A stretch of DNA of 9,919 nt from Campylobacteraceae bacterium (GTDB lineage Bacteria; Campylobacterota; Campylobacteria; Campylobacterales; JALSKU01), in contig WFMT01000051.1 of the NCBI GenBank assembly GCA_015488975.1, positions 1 through 9,919 of the forward strand, in the 5' to 3' direction. Position numbers and translations under genes: made by a program. Shown here in pieces: positions 7,691 to 9,919 of the stretch; position 1 is the first letter of the stretch; each line of letters opens with the position of its first letter. The notes below the pieces were generated by a model. It did not search any database. It was not told the DNA's origin and was given only the letters and a program-made list of their open reading frames with translations.

Positions 7691-7804
7691 TCTTCTTTTT
7701 TCTTAATTTTTCGATTTTGTTCTTTTTGCAAAAAACTGATTCATAGCTATTAAATTCTATTGCAAGACAGCTTATTTGATATTAATAATTTTTTAAGAAA
7801 AGAT

Positions 7805-7813
7805 TGCTATAAT
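7805..7813 (+). promoter_or_regulatory. Extended -10 promoter of the mod operon
   Basis: TGCTATAAT is a perfect TATAAT (7808-7813) preceded by the TGN extension. It lies 33 bases before the modE start, so transcription should begin near 7820, inside the inverted repeat at 7816-7839. Upstream is a T/A-rich stretch with no TTGACA match. The position relative to the operator fits repression by blocking polymerase. Confidence 0.6.
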
Positions 7814-7815
7814 TT

Positions 7816-7839
7816 CGTTATATATTTTAGTATATAAGG
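7816..7839 (+). promoter_or_regulatory. Putative ModE operator (mod box)
   Basis: Two 9-base half sites, CGTTATATA and TATATAAGG, face each other across TTTTAG; 8 of 9 positions are symmetric. Known ModE operators of proteobacteria have the same kind of TATATA-containing arms with outer CG, separated by about 6-8 bases. The repeat begins 2 bases after the -10 box, covers the likely transcription start, and its right arm contains the AAGG of the modE ribosome binding site. Since modE is the first gene downstream, negative autoregulation by molybdate-loaded ModE is the natural reading. Confidence 0.72.
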
Positions 7840-7846
7840 ATAATTA

Positions 7847-8602
7847 ATGGACTATAACGGGATTTTAAGCTTTGATATGCCAAGTATTTTAAAAAAAAGA
7901 ATAGCCCTTTTAGAAGCTGTTAAAGAGTTGGGCTCTATCTCAAAAGCAGCCAAAAAAGTACCCATCAGTTATAAAGCAGCATGGGAAATGATAGATAGTA
8001 TGAATAACCTCTCAAAAGAGCCTATTGTAACAAAGATGACAGGCGGTAGCGGAGGAGGTGGGAGTCAACTGACTGCTTACGGGGAAAAATTAATCAATGA
8101 TTATTATATTCTCAAAAAAGAGTATGATAAATTTTTAGAAACTCTTTCAAATCTTTCGGATTTTTCTACTATAAAAAAATTTACACTTAGAATAAGTGCC
8201 AGAAATCAACTTTTTGCAAAAGTAATTGAGATAAGAAAAGACAGAGTAAATGCAGATATTAAATTTCAACTAAAAAGCGGAATTATTTTAAGATCAAATA
8301 TCACTCTTGATGCGGTTAAGGAGTTGGATTTGGATATAAATGATGAAATAGTAGGAATCATAAAAGCATCTTCAATAATGATTTCAGATAAAGAAGATTT
8401 TAAAAAAAAAGTCAATGTATTTGAGGGAGTTATTGAGGATTTAGATAGAGGAGACTTGACATCTAATATAAAGCTTCATATAAATAATATGGATAAATTT
8501 TGGATAACCTGTAAAAATGATATAGTCCAAAAGTTTGATTTGGATGTAGGAAAAAAATCCTATATTTTCATAAGACCTAAAAATATACTTATTGGAAAAT
8601 AA
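7847..8602 (+). CDS. modE: Molybdate-responsive transcriptional regulator ModE
   Basis: ModE senses cytoplasmic molybdate (and usually tungstate) and, when loaded, binds DNA as a dimer to repress molybdate uptake genes. At 251 residues it has the full-length plan: an N-terminal LysR-like winged helix (helix-turn-helix about 30-50, SISKAAKKVPISYKAAWEMI, then a glycine-rich wing MTGGSGGGGSQLT at 64-76), a helical linker, and two molybdate-binding TOBE domains (about 113-178 and 185-250). The first TOBE has the SARNQ motif (117-121) typical of ModE and Mop proteins; the second is more diverged. The start ATG follows AAGGA (7836-7840) with 6 bases between. The gene leads the operon modE-modA-TOBE-modB, and the inverted repeat immediately upstream is its likely own operator. 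Full-length ModE with both TOBE domains argues for direct ligand control rather than a ligand-free DNA-binding form. Confidence 0.93.
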   Translation: MDYNGILSFDMPSILKKRIALLEAVKELGSISKAAKKVPISYKAAWEMIDSMNNLSKEPIVTKMTGGSGGGGSQLTAYGEKLINDYYILKKEYDKFLETLSNLSDFSTIKKFTLRISARNQLFAKVIEIRKDRVNADIKFQLKSGIILRSNITLDAVKELDLDINDEIVGIIKASSIMISDKEDFKKKVNVFEGVIEDLDRGDLTSNIKLHINNMDKFWITCKNDIVQKFDLDVGKKSYIFIRPKNILIGK

Positions 8603-8633
8603 ATACAAAAAAATATTAAATTTGGAGGAAAAA

Positions 8634-9368
8634 ATGAGAAAAATTTTGATACTGTTTTTTATAGTTGGTTTAAATGCTTCGGTTATAAAAGTTGCAGTTG
8701 CGGCAAATGTGAGTTATGCAATGCCAGAACTTATAAAAACTTTTCATAAAATATATCCCGGTATAAAAGTGCAAGTGCTTCTTGGAAGCAGTGGCAAGCT
8801 GACTACTCAAATCAGAGAAGGAGCTCCTTTTGAAGTGTTTTTATCTGCGAATATGAAATATCCTAAATATTTATATAAAGAAAAAATGACAATTACCAAG
8901 CCTGTTGTTTATGCAAAGGGCAGTTTGGCACTTTTAAGTAGTCGAAAAAAAGATTTTTCAAAAGGAATAATGCTTTTACGAGAAAAATATATAAATAAAA
9001 TAGCTATTGCCAATCCAAAAACTGCTCCTTATGGTAAAGCTGCGGTTGAAGCTTTAAAAAAAGCTAGTTTGTATAAAAAGGTAAAAAGCAAATTGGTTTA
9101 TGCCCAATCAGTTTCCCAAGCAGTAGCTTACTCTATAGTAGCGGCTGATATAGGCTTTGTTGCGAAGTCATCTTTGTATAGTAAAAAAATGTTAAAATAT
9201 AAAAAAGGTGTAAATTGGATAGAGGTAAACCAAAAACTATACACTCCCATAAAACAAGGTATAGTTTTACTCAAAAATTCTTCTAAACAGGCGAAAGAAT
9301 TTTATGATTTTATTTTAAGCAAGAATGCAAAGAAAATTTTTAAAGATTTTGGATACAAAGTCTCATGA
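8634..9368 (+). CDS. modA: Molybdate ABC transporter substrate-binding protein ModA
   Basis: ModA captures molybdate in the periplasm and delivers it to the ModBC permease. It has 244 residues, a normal length. A signal peptide (KILILFFIVGL core) probably ends near Ala15, giving a mature protein that starts close to the family's VAVAANVSYAMPELIKTF. Ligand-site segments visible are AANVS (23-27), SSGKLTTQIREGAPFEVFLSA from about 52, APYGKAA from 131 and AADIGFVA (170-177). The last has Ala where E. coli ModA carries a Tyr contact, as in the other ModA subtype with a GFVA-like segment. The frame is open back to TTG 8592, overlapping modE, but ATG 8634 is preferred because GGAGG at 8624-8628 stands 5 bases before it and the signal peptide begins there. 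It overlaps the next gene by ATGA (9365-9368), showing translational coupling. TupA (tungstate) is unlikely because its TTTS-type motif is absent. Confidence 0.93.
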   Translation: MRKILILFFIVGLNASVIKVAVAANVSYAMPELIKTFHKIYPGIKVQVLLGSSGKLTTQIREGAPFEVFLSANMKYPKYLYKEKMTITKPVVYAKGSLALLSSRKKDFSKGIMLLREKYINKIAIANPKTAPYGKAAVEALKKASLYKKVKSKLVYAQSVSQAVAYSIVAADIGFVAKSSLYSKKMLKYKKGVNWIEVNQKLYTPIKQGIVLLKNSSKQAKEFYDFILSKNAKKIFKDFGYKVS

Positions 9369-9760
9369 ATGAGCTTAAAGCGATAGTTTCTAACATACAA
9401 AGTGCCGATAGTCTAAATATTATTCAATTTGATTATGCTGGAATAATATTAACTATGATGGGGTTAGAATTGCCAAATATAAAAATTGGCTCGAAAGTTA
9501 TCCTTTCTGCAAAACCTACACATATAGCTATCGCTAAGGATTTTAATGGCAATATAAGCTTAAGTAATATCATAAAAGCCAAAATAAAAGAGTTAAATAA
9601 TGGAAAACTTTTAAGCAGTATTGTCTTAAAAATAAAAGAACAAATAACAATGCAGAGTATTGTAACTTATAATTCATCAAAAAGAATGAATTTAAAAGTT
9701 GCAGATGATGTAGTTATGCTTATACAAGCTAGTGATCTTTTTATAAAAGAAGTTTTGTGA
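9365..9760 (+). CDS. Stand-alone TOBE (Mop-like) domain protein of the mod operon
   Basis: A 131-residue protein made of two TOBE-type halves of about 65 residues each. The first (about 1-66) contains IKIGSKVILSAKPTHIAIAKDF, like the C-terminal TOBE of ModC ATPases. The second (about 67-131) contains AKIKELNNGKLLSSIVLKI, MNLKVADDVVMLIQASDLFI, like Mop domains. No signal peptide or membrane segment is present, so it should be cytoplasmic. TOBE/Mop domains bind molybdate or tungstate, often at dimer interfaces, so a molybdate buffer or a detached regulatory part of the transporter is plausible. It overlaps modA by four bases (ATGA) and modB by one (TGATG), so all three are probably made in step. 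Its placement between the binding protein and the permease supports a role in uptake; the exact role is inferred. Confidence 0.8.
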   Translation: MNELKAIVSNIQSADSLNIIQFDYAGIILTMMGLELPNIKIGSKVILSAKPTHIAIAKDFNGNISLSNIIKAKIKELNNGKLLSSIVLKIKEQITMQSIVTYNSSKRMNLKVADDVVMLIQASDLFIKEVL

Positions 9761-9919
9761 TGATAAATATATTAAAACATATAGATTTTACTCCTTTTAT
9801 CCTGTCTTTTAAGTTGGCTTCTATAACTACAATCATACTTTTTGCAATATGCCTCCCTTATGGCTGGTATCTTTCTCAAACAAGATCAAAATTTAAACCT
9901 TTTTTAGAGGCTATTTCAG
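9760..9919 (+). CDS. modB: Molybdate ABC transporter permease ModB, N-terminal part
   Basis: The first 53 residues of ModB, the inner-membrane channel subunit that works with ModA and the ATPase ModC; the gene runs off the right edge. The visible part begins INILKHIDFTPFILSFKLAS, then a hydrophobic segment TTIILFAICLPYGWYLS (about 23-39) and a loop with SKFKPFLEAIS, matching the family pattern in which the first helix is followed by Lys/Phe-rich residues leading to the VLPPTVLG motif (not reached here). The start ATG shares its A with the TGA stop of the TOBE gene, and the ribosome binding site falls within that gene (AAAAGAAG at 9745-9752). ModC is expected next. Confidence 0.85.
   Translation, partial: MINILKHIDFTPFILSFKLASITTIILFAICLPYGWYLSQTRSKFKPFLEAIS

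Noticed and set aside
7723..7734. TTTTTGCAAAAA palindrome in the divergent intergenic region
   Set aside because: A short A/T-rich palindrome without a second copy or promoter spacing; could be chance. It does not resemble the ModE half sites.
8592..8633. Upstream TTG start for modA overlapping the end of modE
   Set aside because: The ATG at 8634 has a strong GGAGG site at good spacing and begins a proper signal peptide; the TTG form would add a lysine- and asparagine-rich extension before it.
1..9919. CRISPR arrays, tRNA or rRNA genes, insertion sequences, toxin-antitoxin pairs
   Set aside because: No spaced repeats, no tRNA-like cloverleaf, no transposase-like protein and no terminal inverted repeats were noticed on either strand.

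Overview
The window is AT-rich (roughly one third G+C by eye). It reads as a chromosome segment of a Campylobacterota (epsilonproteobacterial) organism, probably a free-living Sulfurimonas/Sulfurovum-type lineage. This rests on protein style: a long FlgL-like hook-junction protein next to FtsK, an AcnB-type aconitase, and a ModE with two TOBE domains heading a modE-modA-TOBE-modB cluster. Genus is inference; no rRNA or other decisive marker is present.

Layout, left to right. (1) Positions 2-985 hold the C-terminal part of flgL, cut by the window edge. (2) ftsK follows after only about 35 bases and ends at 3111. Its frame is open well upstream of the first conventional start (TTG at 1255), and the upstream part encodes two and a half membrane segments. 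The real start is therefore probably a non-canonical ATA at 1021, well placed behind an AAAGGA site. (3) acnB (3204-5780) encodes a complete aconitase B with its three iron-sulfur cysteines. (4) A 10-bp stem-loop (5791-5816) separates acnB from a Pif1/RecD-like helicase gene that starts at TTG (5847-7127). (5) On the minus strand, 7187-7651 encodes a small membrane-anchored coiled-coil protein of unknown function, convergent with the helicase. (6) A 195-base divergent intergenic region leads into a molybdate uptake operon on the plus strand: modE (7847-8602), modA (8634-9368), a stand-alone two-TOBE protein (9365-9760) and the start of modB (9760 to the window end).

The molybdate block is the most coherent unit. 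A near-perfect inverted repeat (CGTTATATA, 6 bases, TATATAAGG; 7816-7839) matches the known form of a ModE operator. It lies between an extended -10 box and the modE start codon and covers the ribosome binding site, so the ModE repressor most likely switches off its own operon when molybdate is plentiful. ModA binds molybdate in the periplasm, ModB forms the membrane channel, and ModC (ATPase) is expected just beyond the right edge. The TOBE protein is translationally coupled to both neighbours and may bind molybdate in the cytoplasm.

The rest is housekeeping: motility (flgL), chromosome segregation (ftsK), the TCA cycle (acnB) and DNA processing (helicase). I found no mobile element, CRISPR array, tRNA or rRNA. 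I see no wholly new system. The points most worth a second look are the ftsK start, the ModE operator geometry, the hairpin after acnB, the TOBE protein and the unknown coiled-coil protein.
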